Shown here: piece by piece, positions 22,193 to 35,700 of the stretch | Numbering within the stretch: the stretch's first letter is position 1 | Layout of the letters: each line of letters starts with the position of its first letter | NCBI GenBank assembly: GCA_031769625.1 | Contig: JAUIMM010000188.1 | Location: 10,717,001-10,781,000, forward strand | Length of the DNA: 64,000 nt | Source of the DNA: Taudactylus pleione | Taxonomy: Eukaryota > Chordata > Amphibia > Anura > Myobatrachidae | Reading direction: 5' to 3' | Position numbers and translations under genes: made by a program | Notes under the pieces: generated by a model | Seen by the model: the letters and a program-made list of their open reading frames with translations, nothing else | What the model was told of the DNA's origin: nothing | Database searches by the model: none

Positions 22193-23929
22193 CAGCACTT
22201 CTGCATCCAGTGCTCCTGTCCCTGCTTCTCAGCACAGCCCAGCACTTCTGCATCCAGCACTCCTGTCCCCTCCTCCTCAGCACAGCCCAGCCTAGCTCTA
22301 CATCCAGAGATCCTGTCCCTCCTCCTTTACACATCCCAGCACTTCTGCATCCAGAGCTCCTGTCCTCCCCTCCTCAGCACATCCCAGCACTTCTGCATCC
22401 AGTGCTCCTGTCCCTCCTCCTCTGCAAAGCCCAGCACTTCTGCATCCAGTGCTCCTGTCCTCTCCTCCTCTGCACAGCCCAGCACTTCTACATCCCGTGC
22501 TCCTGTCCCTCCTCCTCTGCACAGCCCAGCACTTCTGCATCCAGTGCTCCTGTCCCCTCCTCCTCTACAGAGCCCAGCACTTCTGCATCCAGTGCTCCTG
22601 TCCCTCCTTCTCAGCACAGCCCAGCACTTCTGCATCCAGTGCTCCTGTCCCTCCTTCTCAGCAGAGCCCAGCACTTCTGCATCCAGTACTCCTGTCCTCT
22701 CCTCCGCAGCACAGCCCAGCACTTCTGCATCCAGTGCTCCTGTCCCCTCCTCCGCAGCACATCCCAGCACTTCTGCATCCAGTGCTCCTGTCCCTCCTTC
22801 TCAGCACAGCCCAGCACTTCTGCATCCAGTGCTCCTGTCCCTCCTTCTCAGCAGAGCCCAGCACTTCTGCATCCAGTGCTCCTGTCCTCTCCTCCGCAGC
22901 ACAGCACAGCACTTCTGCATCCAGCTCTCCTGTCCCCTCCTCCTCAGCACATCCCAGCACTTCTGCATCCAGTGCTCCTGTCCCTCCTTCTCAGCAGAGC
23001 CCAGCACTTCTGCATCCAGCGCTCCTGTCCCCTCCTCCTCAGCACATCCCAGCACTTCTGCATCCAGAGCTCCTGTCCCTCCTTCTCAGCAGAGCCCAGC
23101 ACTTCTGCATCCAGTGCTCCTGTCCCTCCTCCGCAGCACAGCCCAGCACTTCTGCATCCAGTGCTCCTGTCCCTCCTCCTCAGCACAGCCCAGACTAGCT
23201 CTACATCCAGCACTCCTGTCCCTCCTCCTCTGCACAGCCCAGCAATTCTGTATCCAGTGCTCCTGTCCCCTCCTTCTCAGCACAGCCCAGCACTTCTGCA
23301 TCCAGTGCTCCTGTCCCCTCCTCCTCAGCATATGCCAGCACTTCTGCATCCAGTGCTCCTGTCCCTTCTCCTCAGCACATCCCAGCACTTCTGCATCCAG
23401 TGCTCCTGTCCCCTCCTTCTCAGCAGAGCCCAGCACTTCTGCATCCAGTGCTCCTGTCCCCTCCTCAGCACAGCCCAGCACTTCTGCATCCAGTGCTCCT
23501 GTCCCCTCCTCCTCAGCACAGCCCAGCACTTCTGCATCCAGTGCTCCTTTCCCCTCCTCCTCTGCACAGCCCAGCACTTCTACATCCAGCGCTCCTGTCC
23601 CCTCCTCCGTAGCACAGCCCAGCACTTCTGCATCCAGCTCTCCTGTCCCTCCTCCTCTGCACAGCCCAGAACTTCTACATCCAGTGGTCCTGTTCCCTCC
23701 TCCTCTACACAGCCCAGCACTTCTGCATCCAGCACTCCTGTCCCCTCCTCCTCTGCACAGCCCAGCACGTCTACATCCGGCGCTCCTGTCCCCTCCTCCG
23801 CAGCACAGCCCAGCACTTCTGCATCCAGCTCTCCTGTACCTCCTCCTCTGCACAGCCCAGCACTTCTGCATCCAGCACTCCTGTCCCCTCCTCCTCAGCA
23901 CAGCCCAGCACTTCAGCATCCAGCACTCC

Positions 23930-24890
23930 TGTCCCTCCTCCTCTGCACAGCCCAGCACTTCTGCATCCAGTGCTCCTGTCCCCTCCTCCTCTGCACAGCC
24001 AAGCACTTCAGCATCCCGTGCTCCTGGCCCTTCTTCCTCAGCACAGCCCAGCACTTCTACATCCAGTGCTTCTGTCCCCTCCTCCTCAGCACAGCTCAGC
24101 ACTTCCGAATCCAGCGCTCCTGTCCCTGCTCCTCTGCACAGCCCAGCAGTTCTACATCCAGTGATCCTGTCCCTCCTCCTCTGCACACCCCAGCACTTCT
24201 GCATCCAGTGCTCCTGTCCCCTCCTCCTCTGCACACCCCAGCACTTCTGCATCCATTGCTCCTGTCCCCTCCTCCTCAGCACAGCCCAGCTTAGCTCTAC
24301 ATCCAGTGCTCCTGTCCTCTCCTCCTCAGGACAGCCTAGCACCTGCATCCAGTGCTCCTGTCCCTCCTCCTCAGCACAGCCCAGCACTTCAGCATCCAGC
24401 ACTCCTGTCCCTCCTCCTCTGCACAGCCCAGCACTTCTGCATCCAGTGCTCCTGTCCCCTCCTCCTCTGCACAGCCAAGCACTTCAGCATCCCGTGCTCC
24501 TGGCCCTTCTTCCTCAGCACAGCCCAGCACTTCTACATCCAGTGCTTCTGTCCCCTCCTCCTCAGCACAGCCCAGCACTTCCGAATCCAGCGCTCCTGTC
24601 CCTGCTCCTCTGCACAGCCCAGCAGTTCTACATCCAGTGATCCTGTCCCTCCTCCTCTGCACACCCCAGCACTTCTGCATCCAGTGCTCCTGTCCCCTCC
24701 TCCTCTGCACACCCCAGCACTTCTGCATCCATTGCTCCTGTCCCCTCCTCCTCAGCACAGCCCAGCTTAGCTCTACATCCAGTGCTCCTGTCCTCTCCTC
24801 CTCAGGACAGCCTAGCACCTGCATCCAGTGCTCCTGTCCCTGATCCTCTGCACAGCCCAGGACTTCTGTATCCAGCACTCCTGTCCCCTC
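23930..24890. repeat. Tandem duplication, 476-bp period (about 10 monomers)
   Basis: The monomer with gccaagcacttcagcatccc followed by ctcctggcccttcttcc appears at 24,001 and again at 24,477, a 476-bp shift. Both copies continue through the same cttcagcatcc, gcttctgtcccc, cttccgaatcc, cagcagttctac, cagcttagctct and acctgcatcc monomers. One difference is cagctcagcac near 24,091 against cagcccagcac near 24,567. Confidence 0.88.
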
Positions 24891-25440
24891 CTCCTCTGCA
24901 CAGCCCAGCACTTCTGCATCCAGTGCTCCTATCCCTTCTCCTCAGAACAGTCCAGCAGTTCTACATCCAGCACTCCTGTCCCTCCTCCTCAGCACAGCCC
25001 AGCACTTCTGCATCCAGTGCTCCTGTCCCTTCCTCCTCAGCACAGCCCAGCACTTCTGCATCCAGCGTTCCTGTTCCTCCTCCTCAGCACAGCCCAGCAC
25101 CTCTGCCTCCAGCACTCCTGTCCCTCCTCCTCTGCACAGCCCAGGACTTCTACATCTAGCGCTTCTGTCCCTACTCCTCAGCATAGACCAGCACTTCTAC
25201 ATCCAGTGCCCTGTCCCCTCCTCCGCTGCACAGCCCAGCACTTCTGCATCCAGCACTCCTGTCCCCTCCTCCTCTGCACAGCCCAGCACTTCTACATCCA
25301 GCACTCCTGTCCCCTCCTCTGCAGCACAGCCCAGCACTTCTGCATCCAGCTCTACTGTCCCTCCTCCTCTGCACAGCCCAGCACTTCTGCATCCAGCACT
25401 CCTGTCCCCTCCTCCACAGCACAGCCCAGCACTTCTACAT

Positions 25441-28400
25441 CCAGTGCTCCTGTCCCCTCCTCCTCAGCACAGCCCATCACTTCTGCATCCAGTGCTCCTG
25501 TCGCTTTTCCTCAGCACAGCCCAGCACTTCTACATCCAGTGCTCCTGTCCTCTCCTCCTCAGCACATCCCAGCACTTCTGCATCCAGTGCTCCTGTCCCC
25601 TCCTCCTCAGCACAGCCCAGCACTTGTACATCCAGTGCCCCTGTCCCTCCTCCTCAGCACAGCCCAGCCTAGCTCTATATCCAGTGATCCTGTCCCCTCC
25701 TCCTCTACAGAGCCCAGCACTTCTGCATCCAGTGCTCCTGTCCCCTCCTCCTCAGCACAGCCCATCACTTCTGCATCCAGTGCTCCTGTCGCTTCTCCTC
25801 AGCACAGCCCAGCACTTCTGCATCCAGTGCTCCTGTCCCTCCTCCTCAGCACAGCCCAGCCTAGCTCTATATCCAGTGATCCTGTCCCCTCCTCCTCTAC
25901 AGAGCCCAGCACTTCTGCATCCAGTGCTCCTGTCCCTGCTCCTCCGCACAGCCCAGCCTAGCTCTACATCCAGTGATCCTGTCCCCTCTTCCTCAGCACA
26001 GCCCAGCACTTCTACATCCAGTGCTCCTGTCCTCTCCTCCTCAGCACATCCCAGCACTTCTGCATCCAGTGCTCCTGTCCCTCCTCCTCAGCACAGCCCA
26101 GCCTAGCTCTACATCCAACACTCCTGTCCCTCCTCCTCTGCACAGCCCAGCACTTCTGCATCCAGCGCTCCTGTCCCCTCTTCCTCAGCACAGCCCAGCA
26201 CTTCTACATCCAGTGCTCCTGTCCTCTCCTCCTCAGCACAGCCCAGTAGTTCAGCATCCAGCACTCCTGTCCCCTCCTCCTCAGCACAGCCCAGCCTAGC
26301 TCTACATCCAGAGATCCTGTACCCTCCTCCTCTACAGAGCCCAGCACTTCTGCATCCAGTGCTCCTGTCCCTCCTCCTCAGCACAGCCCAGCACTTCTGC
26401 ATCCAGTGCTCCTGTCCCTGCTCCTCAGCACAGCCCAGCACTTCTGCATCCAGTGCTCCTGTCCCCTCCTCCTCAGCACAGCCCAGCACTTCTGCATCCA
26501 GTGCTCCTGTTCCCTCCTCCTCAGCACAGCCCAGCACTTCTGCATCCAGTGCTCCTGTGCCCTCCTCCTCAGCACATCCCAGCACTTCTGCATCCAGTGC
26601 TCCTGTCCCTCCTTCTCAGCACAGCCCAGCACTTCTTCATCCAGCAATCCTGTCCCCTCCTCCTCAGCACAGCCCAGCCAAGCTCTACATCCAGTGCTCC
26701 TGTCCCCTCTTCATCAGCACAGCCCAGCAGTTCAGCATCCAGCACTCCTGTCCCCTCCTCCTCAGCACAGCCTAGCCTAGCTCTACATCCAGTGATCCTG
26801 TCCCCTCCTCCTCTACAGAGCCCAGCACTTCTGCATCCTGTGGTCCTGTCCCTGCTCCTCTGCACAGCCCAGCACTTCTGCATCCAGTGCTCCTGTCCCC
26901 TCCTCCTCAGGACATCCCAGCACTTCTGCATCCAGTGCTCCTGTCCCTCCTCCTCAGCACAGCCCAGCCTAGCTCTACATCCAGCACTCCTGTCCCTCCT
27001 CCTCAGCACAGCCCAGCACTTGTACATCCAGTGCCCCTGTCCCTCCTCCTCAGAACAGCCCAGCCTAGCTCTATATCCAGTGATCCTGTCCCCTCCTCCT
27101 CTACAGAGCCCATCACTTCTGCATCCAGTGCTCCTGTCGCTTCTCCTCAGCACAGCCCAGCACTTCTGCATCCAGTGCTCCTGTCCCCTCCTCCTCAGCA
27201 CAGCCCAGCACTTCTGCATCCAGTGCTCCTGTCCCTCCTCCTCAGCACAGCCCAGCCTAACTCTATATCCAGTGATCCTGTCCCCTCCTCCTCTACAGAG
27301 CCCAGCACTTCTGCATCCAGTGCTCCTGTCCCTGCTCCTCCGCACAGCCCAGCACTTCTCCATCCAGTGCTCCTGTCCCCTCCTCCTCAGGACATCCCAG
27401 CACTTCTGCATCCAGTGCTCCTGTCCCTCCTCCTCAGCACAGCCCAGCCTAGCTCTACATCCAGCACTCCTGTCCCTCCTCCTCTGCACAGCCCAGCATT
27501 TCTGCATCCAGTGCTCCTGTCCCCTCCTCCTCAGCACAGCCCAGCCTAGCTCTACATCCAGCACTCCTGTCCCTCCTCCTCTGCACAGCCCAGCACTTCT
27601 GCATCCAGCGCTCCTATCCCCTCTTCCTCAGCACAGCCCAGCACTTCTACACCCAGTGCTCCTGTCCTCTCCTCCTCAGCACAGCCCAGTAGTTCAGCAT
27701 CCAGCACTCCTGTCCCCTCCTCCTCAGCACAGCCCAGCCTAGCTCTACATCCAGAGATCCTGTACCCTCCTCCTCTACAGAGCCCAGCACTTCTGCATCC
27801 AGTGCTCCTGTCCCTCCTCCTCAGCACAGCCCAGCACTTCTGCATCCACTGCTCCTGTCCCTGCTCCTCAGCACAGCCCAGCACTTCTGCATCCAGTGCT
27901 CCTGTCCCCTCCTCCTCAGCACAGCCCAGCACTTCTGCATCCAGTGCTCCTGTTCCCTCCTCCTCAGCACAGCCCAGCACTTCTGCATCCAGTGCTCCTG
28001 TGCCCTCCTCCTCAGCACATCCCAGCACTTCTGCATCCAGTGCTCCTGTCCCTCCTTCTCAGCACAGCCCAGCACTTCTTCATCCAGCAATCCTGTCCCC
28101 TCCTCCTCAGCACAGCCCAGCCTAGCTCTACATCCAGTGCTCCTGTCCCCTCTTCATCAGCACAGCCCAGCAGTTCAGCATCCAGCACTCCTGTCCCCTC
28201 CTCTTTAGCACAGCCTAGCCTAGCTCTACATCCAGTGATCCTGTCCCCTCCTCCTCTACAGAGCCCAGCACTTCTGCATCCTGTGCTCCTGTCCCTGCTC
28301 CTCCGCACATCCCAGCACTTCTGCATCCAGTGCTCCTGTCCCCTCCTCCTCAGGACATCCCAGCACTTCTGCATCCAGTGCTCCTGTCCCTCCTCCTCAG

Positions 28401-31400
28401 CACAGCCCAGCCTAGCTCTACATCCAGCACTCCTGTCCCTCCTCCTCTGCACAGCCCAGCACTTCTGCATCCAGTGCTCCTGTCCCCTCCTCCTCAGCAC
28501 AGCCCAGCCTAGCTCTACATCCAGCACTCCTGTCCCTCCTCCTCTGCACAGCCCAGCACTTCAGCATCCAGCGCTCCTGTCCCCTCTTCCTCAGCACAGC
28601 CCAGCACTTCTACATCCAGTGCTCCTGTCCTCTCCTCCTCAGCACATCCCAGCACTTCTGCATCCAGTGCTCCTGTCCCTCCTCCTCAGCACAGCCCAGC
28701 CTAGCTCTACATCCAGCACTCCAGTCCCTCCTCCTCTGCACAGCCCAGCACTTCTGCATCCAGCGCTCCTGTCCCCTCTTCCTCAGCACAGCCCAGCACT
28801 TCTACATCCAGTGCTCCTGTCCTCTCCTCCTCAGCACAGCCCAGTAGTTCAGCATCCAGCACTCCTGTCCCCTCCTCCTCAGCACAGCCCAGCCTAGCTC
28901 TACATCCAGTGATCCTGTACCCTCCTCCTCTACAGAGCCCAGCACTTCTGCATCCAGTGCTCCTGTCCCCTCCTCCTCAGCACAGCCCAGCACTTCTGCA
29001 TCCAGTGCTCCTGTCCCTGCTCCTCAGCACAGCCCTGCACTTCTGCATCCAGTGCTCCTGTGCCCTCCTCCTCAGCACAGCCCAGCACTTCTTCATCCAG
29101 CACTCCTGTCCCCTCCTCCTCAGCACAGCCCAGCCTAGCTCTGCATCCAGTGATCCTGTCCCTCCTCCTCTACACAGCCCAGCACTTCAGCATCCAGTGC
29201 TCCTGTCCCCTCCTCCTCTACGCAGCCCAGCTCTTCTGCATCCAGTGCTCCTGTCCCTGCTCCTCAGCACAGCACAGCACTTCTGCATCCAGTGCTCCTG
29301 TCCCCTCCTCCTCAGCACATCCCAGCACTTCTGCATCCAGTGCTCCTGTCCCTCCTCCTCTGCACAGCCCAGCACTTCTGCATCCAGTGCTCCTGTCCCC
29401 TCCTCCTCAGCACAGCCCAGCACTTCTACATCCAGTGCTCCTGTCCCCTCCTCCGCAGCACAGCCCAGTATTTCAGCATCCAGCACTCCTGTCCCCTCCT
29501 CCTCAGCACAGCCCAGCCTAGCTCTACATCCAGTGATCCTGTACCCTCCTCCTCTACAGAGCCCAGCACTTATACATCCAGTGCTCATGTCCTCTCCTCC
29601 TCAGGACATCCCAGCACTTCTGCATCCAGTGCTCCTGTCCCTCCTCCTCAGCACAGCCCAGCCTAGCTCTACATCCAGCACTCCTGTCCCTCCTCCTCTG
29701 CACAGCCCAGCACTTCTGCATCCAGTGCTCCTGTCCCCTCCTCCTCAGCACAGCCCAGCCTAGCTCTACATCCAGCACTCCTGTCCCTCCTCCTCTGCAC
29801 AGCCCAGCACTTCTGCATCCAGCGCTCCTGTCCCCTCTTCCTCAGCACAGCCCAGCACTTCTACATTGAGTGCTCCTGTCCTCTCCTCCTCAGCACATCC
29901 CAGCACTTCTGCATCCAGTGGTCCTGTCCCTCCTCCTCAGCACAGCCCAGCCTAGCTCTACATCCAGCACTCCTGTCCCTCCTCCTCTGCACAGCCCAGC
30001 ACTTCTTCATCCAGTGCTCCTGTCCCCTCTTCCTCAGCACAGCCCAGCACTTCTACATCCAGTGCTCCTGTCCTCTCCTCCTCAGCACAGCCCAGTAGTT
30101 CAGCATCCAGCACTCCTGTCCCCTCCTCCTCAGCACAGCCCAGCCTAGCTCTACATCCAGTGATCCTGTCCCCTCCTCCTCAGCACAGCCCAGCACTTCT
30201 GCATCCAGTGCTCCTGTCCCTGCTTCTCAGCACAGCCCAGCACTTCTGCATCCAGTGCTCCTGTTCCCTCCTCCTCAGCACAGCCCAGCACTTCTGCATC
30301 CAGTGCTCCTGTGCCCTCCTCCTCAGCACATCCCAGCACTTCTGCATCTAGTGCTCCTGTCCTCTCCTCCTCAGCACATCCCAGCACTTCTGCATCCAGT
30401 GCTCCTGTCCCTGCTCCTCAGCACAGCCCAGCCTTGCTCTACATCCAGCACTCCTGTCCCTCCTCCTCTGCACAGCCCAGCACTTCTGCATCCAGCGCTC
30501 CTGTCCCCTCTTCCTCAGCACAGCCCAGCACTTCTACATCCAGTGCTCCTGTCCTCTCCTCCTCAGCACAGCCCAGTAGTTCAGCATCCAGCACTCCTGT
30601 CCCCTCCTCCTCAGCACAGCCCAGCCTAGCTCTACATCCAGTGATCCTGTCCCTCCTCCTCTACACAGCCCAGCACTTCAGCATCCAGTGCTCCTGTCCC
30701 CTCCTCCTCTACGCAGCCCAGCACTTCTGCATCCAGCGCTCCTGTCCCTGCTCCTCAGCACAGCCCAGCACTTCTGCATCCAGTGCTCCTGTCCCCTCCT
30801 CCTCAGCACATCCCAGCACTTCTGCATCCAGTGCTCCTGTCCCTCCTCCTCTGCACAGCCCAGCACTTCTGCATCCAGTGCTCCTGTCCCCTCCTCCTCA
30901 GCACAGCCCAGCCTAGCTCTACATCCAGCACTCCTGTCCCTCCTCCTCTGCACAGCCCAGCACTTCTGCATCCAGCGCTCCTGTCCCCTCTTCCTCAGCA
31001 CAGCCCAGCACTTCTACATCCAGTGCTCCTGTCCTCTCCTCCTCAGCACAGCCCAGTAGTTCAGCATCCAGCACTCCTGTCCCCTCCTCCTCAACACCGC
31101 CCATCCTAGCTCTACATCCAGAGATCCTGTACCCTCCTCCTCTACAGAGCCCAGCACTTCTGCATCCAGTGCTCCTGTCCCTCCTCCTCAGCACAGCCCA
31201 GCACTTCTGCATCCAGTGCTCCTGTCCCTCCTCCTCAGCACAGCCCAGCACTTCTGCATCCAGTGCTCCTGTCCCTGCTCCTCAGCACAGCCCAGCACTT
31301 CTGCATCCAGTGCTCCTGTCCCCTCCTCCTCAGCACAGCCCAGCACTTCTGCATCCAGTGCTCTTGTTCCCTCCTCCTAAGCACAGCCCAGCACTTCTGC

Positions 31401-32701
31401 ATCCAGTGCTCCTGTGCCCTCCTCCTCAGCACATCCCAGCACTTCTGCATCCAGTGCTCCTGTCCCTCCTTCTCAGCACAGCCCAGCACTTCTTCATCCA
31501 GCACTCCTGTCCCCTCCTCCTCAGCACAGACCAGCCTAGCTCTACATCCAGTGCTCCTGTCCCCTCTTCATCAGCACAGCCCAGCAGTTCAGCATCCAGC
31601 ACTCCTGTCCCCTCCTCCTCAGCACAGCCTAGCCTAGCTCTACATCCAGTGATCCTGTCCCCTCCTCCTCTACAGAGCCCAGCACTTCTGCATCCTGTGG
31701 TCCTGTCCCTGCTCCTCCGCACAGCCCAGCACTTCTGCATCCAGTGCTCCTGTCCCCTCCTCCTCAGGACATCCCAGCACGTCTGCATCCAGTGCTCCTG
31801 TCCCTCCTCCTCAGCACAGCCCAGCCTAGCTCTACATCCAGTGATCCTGTCCCTCCTCCTCTACAGAGCCCAGCACTTCTGCATCCAGTGCTCCTGTCCC
31901 TGCTCCTCCGCACAGGCCAGCACTTCTGCATCCAGTGCTCCTGTCCCTCCTCCTCAGCACAGCCCAGCCTAGCTCTACATCCAGTGCTCCTGTCCCTCCT
32001 CCTCTGCACAGCCCAGCACTTCTGCATCCAGCGCTCCTGTCCTCTCTTCCTCAGCACAGCCCAGCACTTCTACATCCAGTGCTCCTGTCCTCTCCTCCTC
32101 AGCACATCCCAGCACTTCTGCATCCAGTGCTCCTGTCCCTCCTCCTCAGCACAGCCCAGCCTAGCTCTACATCCAGCACTCCTGTCACTCCTCCTCTGCA
32201 CAGCCCAGCACTTCTGCATCCAGCGCTCCTGTCCCCTCTTCCTCAGCACAGCCCAGCACTTCTACATCCAGTGCTCCTGTCCTCTCCTCCTCAGCACAGC
32301 CCAGTAGTTCAGCATCCAGCACTCCTGTCCCCTCCTCCTCAGCACAGCCCAGCCTAGCTCTACATCCAGAGATCCTGTACCCTCTTCCTCTACAGAGCCC
32401 AGCACTTCTGCATCCGGTGCTCCTGTCCCCTCCTCCTCAGCACAGCCCAGCACTTCTGCATCCAGTACTCCTGTCCCTGCTCCTCAGCACAGCCCAGCAC
32501 TTCTGCATCCAGTGCTCCTGTCCCCTCCTCCTCAGCACAGCCCAGCACTTCTTCATCCAGCACTCCTGTCCCCTCCTCCTCAGCACAGCCCAGCCTAGCT
32601 CTACATCCAGTGATCCTGTCCCTCCTCCTCTACACAGCCCAGCACTTCAGCATCCAGTGCTCCTGTCCCCTCCTCCTCTACGCAGCCCAGCACTTCTGCA
32701 T
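25441..32701. repeat. 7.26-kb higher-order repeat, unit 1
   Basis: The unit runs from the monomer before catcacttctgc...cgcttttcctc to the equivalent position at 32,702, a period of 7,261 bp (about 151 monomers). Unit 2 follows immediately. I saw only scattered differences between the two units: cgcttttcc/cgcttctcc near 25,503, ctacagagccc/ctactgagccc near 27,777, cctaagcacag/cctcagcacag near 31,378 and gcacaggcc/gcacagccc near 31,912. Identity is visibly far higher than between neighbouring monomers, which is the defining property of a higher-order repeat. Confidence 0.92.
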
Positions 32702-35700
32702 CCAGTGCTCCTGTCCCCTCCTCCTCAGCACAGCCCATCACTTCTGCATCCAGTGCTCCTGTCGCTTCTCCTCAGCACAGCCCAGCACTTCTACATCCAG
32801 TGCTCCTGTCCTCTCCTCCTCAGCACATCCCAGCACTTCTGCATCCAGTGCTCCTGTCCCCTCCTCCTCAGCACAGCCCAGCACTTGTACATCCAGTGCC
32901 CCTGTCCCTCCTCCTCAGCACAGCCCAGCCTAGCTCTATATCCAGTGATCCTGTCCCCTCCTCCTCTACAGAGCCCAGCACTTCTGCATCCAGTGCTCCT
33001 GTCCCCTCCTCCTCAGCACAGCCCATCACTTCTGCATCCAGTGCTCCTGTCGCTTCTCCTCAGCACAGCCCAGCACTTCTGCATCCAGTGCTCCTGTCCC
33101 TCCTCCTCAGCACAGCCCAGCCTAGCTCTATATCCAGTGATCCTGTCCCCTCCTCCTCTACAGAGCCCAGCACTTCTGCATCCAGTGCTCCTGTCCCTGC
33201 TCCTCCGCACAGCCCAGCCTAGCTCTACATCCAGTGATCCTGTCCCCTCTTCCTCAGCACAGCCCAGCACTTCTACATCCAGTGCTCCTGTCCTCTCCTC
33301 CTCAGCACATCCCAGCACTTCTGCATCCAGTGCTCCTGTCCCTCCTCCTCAGCACAGCCCAGCCTAGCTCTACATCCAACACTCCTGTCCCTCCTCCTCT
33401 GCACAGCCCAGCACTTCTGCATCCAGCGCTCCTGTCCCCTCTTCCTCAGCACAGCCCAGCACTTCTACATCCAGTGCTCCTGTCCTCTCCTCCTCAGCAC
33501 AGCCCAGTAGTTCAGCATCCAGCACTCCTGTCCCCTCCTCCTCAGCACAGCCCAGCCTAGCTCTACATCCAGAGATCCTGTACCCTCCTCCTCTACAGAG
33601 CCCAGCACTTCTGCATCCAGTGCTCCTGTCCCTCCTCCTCAGCACAGCCCAGCACTTCTGCATCCAGTGCTCCTGTCCCTGCTCCTCAGCACAGCCCAGC
33701 ACTTCTGCATCCAGTGCTCCTGTCCCCTCCTCCTCAGCACAGCCCAGCACTTCTGCATCCAGTGCTCCTGTTCCCTCCTCCTCAGCACAGCCCAGCACTT
33801 CTGCATCCAGTGCTCCTGTGCCCTCCTCCTCAGCACATCCCAGCACTTCTGCATCCAGTGCTCCTGTCCCTCCTTCTCAGCACAGCCCAGCACTTCTTCA
33901 TCCAGCAATCCTGTCCCCTCCTCCTCAGCACAGCCCAGCCAAGCTCTACATCCAGTGCTCCTGTCCCCTCTTCATCAGCACAGCCCAGCAGTTCAGCATC
34001 CAGCACTCCTGTCCCCTCCTCCTCAGCACAGCCTAGCCTAGCTCTACATCCAGTGATCCTGTCCCCTCCTCCTCTACAGAGCCCAGCACTTCTGCATCCT
34101 GTGGTCCTGTCCCTGCTCCTCTGCACAGCCCAGCACTTCTGCATCCAGTGCTCCTGTCCCCTCCTCCTCAGGACATCCCAGCACTTCTGCATCCAGTGCT
34201 CCTGTCCCTCCTCCTCAGCACAGCCCAGCCTAGCTCTACATCCAGCACTCCTGTCCCTCCTCCTCAGCACAGCCCAGCACTTGTACATCCAGTGCCCCTG
34301 TCCCTCCTCCTCAGAACAGCCCAGCCTAGCTCTATATCCAGTGATCCTGTCCCCTCCTCCTCTACAGAGCCCATCACTTCTGCATCCAGTGCTCCTGTCG
34401 CTTCTCCTCAGCACAGCCCAGCACTTCTGCATCCAGTGCTCCTGTCCCCTCCTCCTCAGCACAGCCCAGCACTTCTGCATCCAGTGCTCCTGTCCCTCCT
34501 CCTCAGCACAGCCCAGCCTAACTCTATATCCAGTGATCCTGTCCCCTCCTCCTCTACAGAGCCCAGCACTTCTGCATCCAGTGCTCCTGTCCCTGCTCCT
34601 CCGCACAGCCCAGCACTTCTCCATCCAGTGCTCCTGTCCCCTCCTCCTCAGGACATCCCAGCACTTCTGCATCCAGTGCTCCTGTCCCTCCTCCTCAGCA
34701 CAGCCCAGCCTAGCTCTACATCCAGCACTCCTGTCCCTCCTCCTCTGCACAGCCCAGCATTTCTGCATCCAGTGCTCCTGTCCCCTCCTCCTCAGCACAG
34801 CCCAGCCTAGCTCTACATCCAGCACTCCTGTCCCTCCTCCTCTGCACAGCCCAGCACTTCTGCATCCAGCGCTCCTATCCCCTCTTCCTCAGCACAGCCC
34901 AGCACTTCTACACCCAGTGCTCCTGTCCTCTCCTCCTCAGCACAGCCCAGTAGTTCAGCATCCAGCACTCCTGTCCCCTCCTCCTCAGCACAGCCCAGCC
35001 TAGCTCTACATCCAGAGATCCTGTACCCTCCTCCTCTACTGAGCCCAGCACTTCTGCATCCAGTGCTCCTGTCCCTCCTCCTCAGCACAGCCCAGCACTT
35101 CTGCATCCACTGCTCCTGTCCCTGCTCCTCAGCACAGCCCAGCACTTCTGCATCCAGTGCTCCTGTCCCCTCCTCCTCAGCACAGCCCAGCACTTCTGCA
35201 TCCAGTGCTCCTGTTCCCTCCTCCTCAGCACAGCCCAGCACTTCTGCATCCAGTGCTCCTGTGCCCTCCTCCTCAGCACATCCCAGCACTTCTGCATCCA
35301 GTGCTCCTGTCCCTCCTTCTCAGCACAGCCCAGCACTTCTTCATCCAGCAATCCTGTCCCCTCCTCCTCAGCACAGCCCAGCCTAGCTCTACATCCAGTG
35401 CTCCTGTCCCCTCTTCATCAGCACAGCCCAGCAGTTCAGCATCCAGCACTCCTGTCCCCTCCTCTTTAGCACAGCCTAGCCTAGCTCTACATCCAGTGAT
35501 CCTGTGCCCTCCTCCTCTACAGAGCCCAGCACTTCTGCATCCTGTGCTCCTGTCCCTGCTCCTCCGCACATCCCAGCACTTCTGCATCCAGTGCTCCTGT
35601 CCCCTCCTCCTCAGGACATCCCAGCACTTCTGCATCCAGTGCTCCTGTCCCTCCTCCTCAGCACAGCCCAGCCTAGCTCTACATCCAGCACTCCTGTCCC

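Larger units (their letters stand above)
19644..22791. repeat. Tandem duplication, 1,574-bp period
   Basis: Copies run from about 19,644 to 21,217 and from 21,218 to about 22,791. The cctcctcagagcagcccagc monomer, the diverged monomer at 20,571 and several agctctactgtcc monomers all recur 1,574 bp downstream. Differences include gtccatcctcc near 19,977 against gtccctcctcc, cagcccag against cagccctg near 21,905, and cagcattt against caccattt near 22,099. The agreement of the unusual diverged monomer in both copies makes this duplication particularly secure. Confidence 0.9.
9620..25440. repeat. Expanded module B super-array
   Basis: This 15.8-kb stretch is a locally amplified set of B-type segments. 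Four B cores are marked by taaatat at 9,731 and tatatat at 13,866, 15,672 and 18,529, each followed by its 32-bp truncated monomers. Spacing between cores is 4,135, 1,806 and 2,857 bp. Shorter duplications of 1,615, 376, 285, 1,574 and 476 bp lie inside it. From about 19,640 to 25,440 the block lacks the core and consists of B-tail monomers (ccgcag, ccacag and agctctcc types). cctagctct monomers are sparse, which is why the longest open frames in the window fall here. Confidence 0.85.

Noticed and set aside
23086..24402. Minus-strand open frame of 438 codons with repeated Cys, Trp and Glu (WMQKCW, GCAEEEG)
   Set aside because: The frame shifts between [16 protein letters not shown], [16 protein letters not shown] and [20 protein letters not shown] registers. 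The regular ATG comes from ggatgcag in each monomer, not from a real start.
20636..24640. A 1,334-codon forward open frame, Ser/Pro/Leu-rich, mucin-like in parts
   Set aside because: It starts at GTG, has no ATG context, and passes through three different peptide registers of the same repeat as monomer lengths change. The monomer lacks stops by composition, so length is not evidence of coding.
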